A stretch of DNA of 5,768 bases from NCBI GenBank assembly GCA_026986455.1, contig JALSON010000012.1, positions 1 through 5,768 on the forward strand, read 5' to 3'. Under the pieces are notes generated by a model that saw nothing but the letters and a program-made list of their open reading frames with translations, was not told the DNA's origin and ran no database searches. Position 1 is the first letter of the stretch. Every line of letters starts with the position of its first letter. The position numbers were made by a program, and so were the translations under genes. Source of the DNA: Thermococcaceae archaeon. Its GTDB lineage: Archaea > Methanobacteriota_B > Thermococci > Thermococcales > Thermococcaceae. This document shows, piece after piece, positions 5,635 through 5,768 of this stretch.

Positions 5635-5768
5635 ACATCTGGGTGATATTTGAGAGCGAGTTCAGGCGTTTAATCCGCTCCAGAAAGCTCAAAGTTCTTT
5701 TCCTCGCCACATTATTTCCCTCCCTCCTCTACATCTTCAACCCCCATGCAAGCGGAAGCGGTGTGGAC
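5631..5768 (+). CDS. ABC transporter permease, ABC-2 type (5' fragment, runs off right edge)
   Basis: Forty-six codons are present, with no stop before the window ends. The protein starts MNIWVIFESEFRRLIRSRK, a cytosolic amphipathic and basic lead-in. A hydrophobic segment follows (about 21-36, VLFLATLFPSLLYIF), the first membrane helix. This is the usual beginning of ABC-2 type permeases, which pair with a CcmA/NatA-like ATPase such as the one encoded just upstream. The start codon overlaps the upstream stop (ATGA), so the two subunits should be made together. Without the rest of the protein, the number of helices and the substrate cannot be judged. The call rests on the operon position plus the N-terminal pattern. 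Confidence 0.8.
   Translation, partial: MNIWVIFESEFRRLIRSRKLKVLFLATLFPSLLYIFNPHASGSGVD

Noticed and set aside
1..5768. CRISPR arrays, insertion sequences, tRNA or rRNA genes
   Set aside because: I looked for regular spaced repeats, transposase motifs, terminal inverted repeats and tRNA arms and found none; almost all of the window is accounted for by protein genes.

Overview
The window looks like a chromosomal stretch from a hyperthermophilic euryarchaeon of the order Thermococcales (Thermococcus/Pyrococcus group). Four things point there: the Hsp20 protein closely resembles the Pyrococcus/Thermococcus small heat shock protein as I remember it; an Hsp20 gene sits directly upstream of a two-ring Cdc48/VAT-type AAA+ ATPase; the hsp20 promoter carries a full match to the operator consensus of Phr, the Thermococcales heat shock repressor; and the genes have archaeal TATA boxes and GGAGGTGA-type ribosome binding sites. 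The assignment was made by eye, without any database search.

Layout on the minus strand, in direction of transcription: a beta-CASP metallo-beta-lactamase-like nuclease (4632-3775); a 173-base gap holding the hsp20 promoter and operator; hsp20 (3601-3104); an 84-base gap with a second promoter of the same geometry; the Cdc48/VAT-like ATPase (3019-629); a small multi-spanning membrane protein of unknown function (589-74); and, starting on the very next base, the first 24 codons of a cofactor-dependent phosphoglycerate mutase-like protein that runs off the left edge (73-1). On the plus strand, diverging from the nuclease gene across 63 bases, lies an ABC exporter unit: an ATP-binding protein (4696-5634) overlapping by ATGA the start of a membrane permease that runs off the right edge (5631-5768).

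The core is a heat shock module. Hsp20 holds unfolding proteins, and the AAA+ ring can unfold or extract proteins. Both genes appear to be under Phr control: hsp20 through a complete operator overlapping the predicted transcription start, and the ATPase through a degraded operator with one intact half, placed at exactly the same distances from its ATG and TATA box. The membrane protein and mutase genes follow in the same direction and may receive read-through. The ABC unit and the nuclease are separately promoted from their shared intergenic region.

I see no mobile element, CRISPR array, tRNA or rRNA, and no clear new system. The most useful observations are the paired Phr-type promoters, the charged insert in the first ATPase lid and missing proteasome-docking tail of the ATPase, the mutase fragment at the left edge, and the unusual motif C of the nuclease. 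The only sizeable noncoding stretch, 3602-3774, is under 300 bases and contains the hsp20 control region plus about 110 bases in which I recognise nothing.
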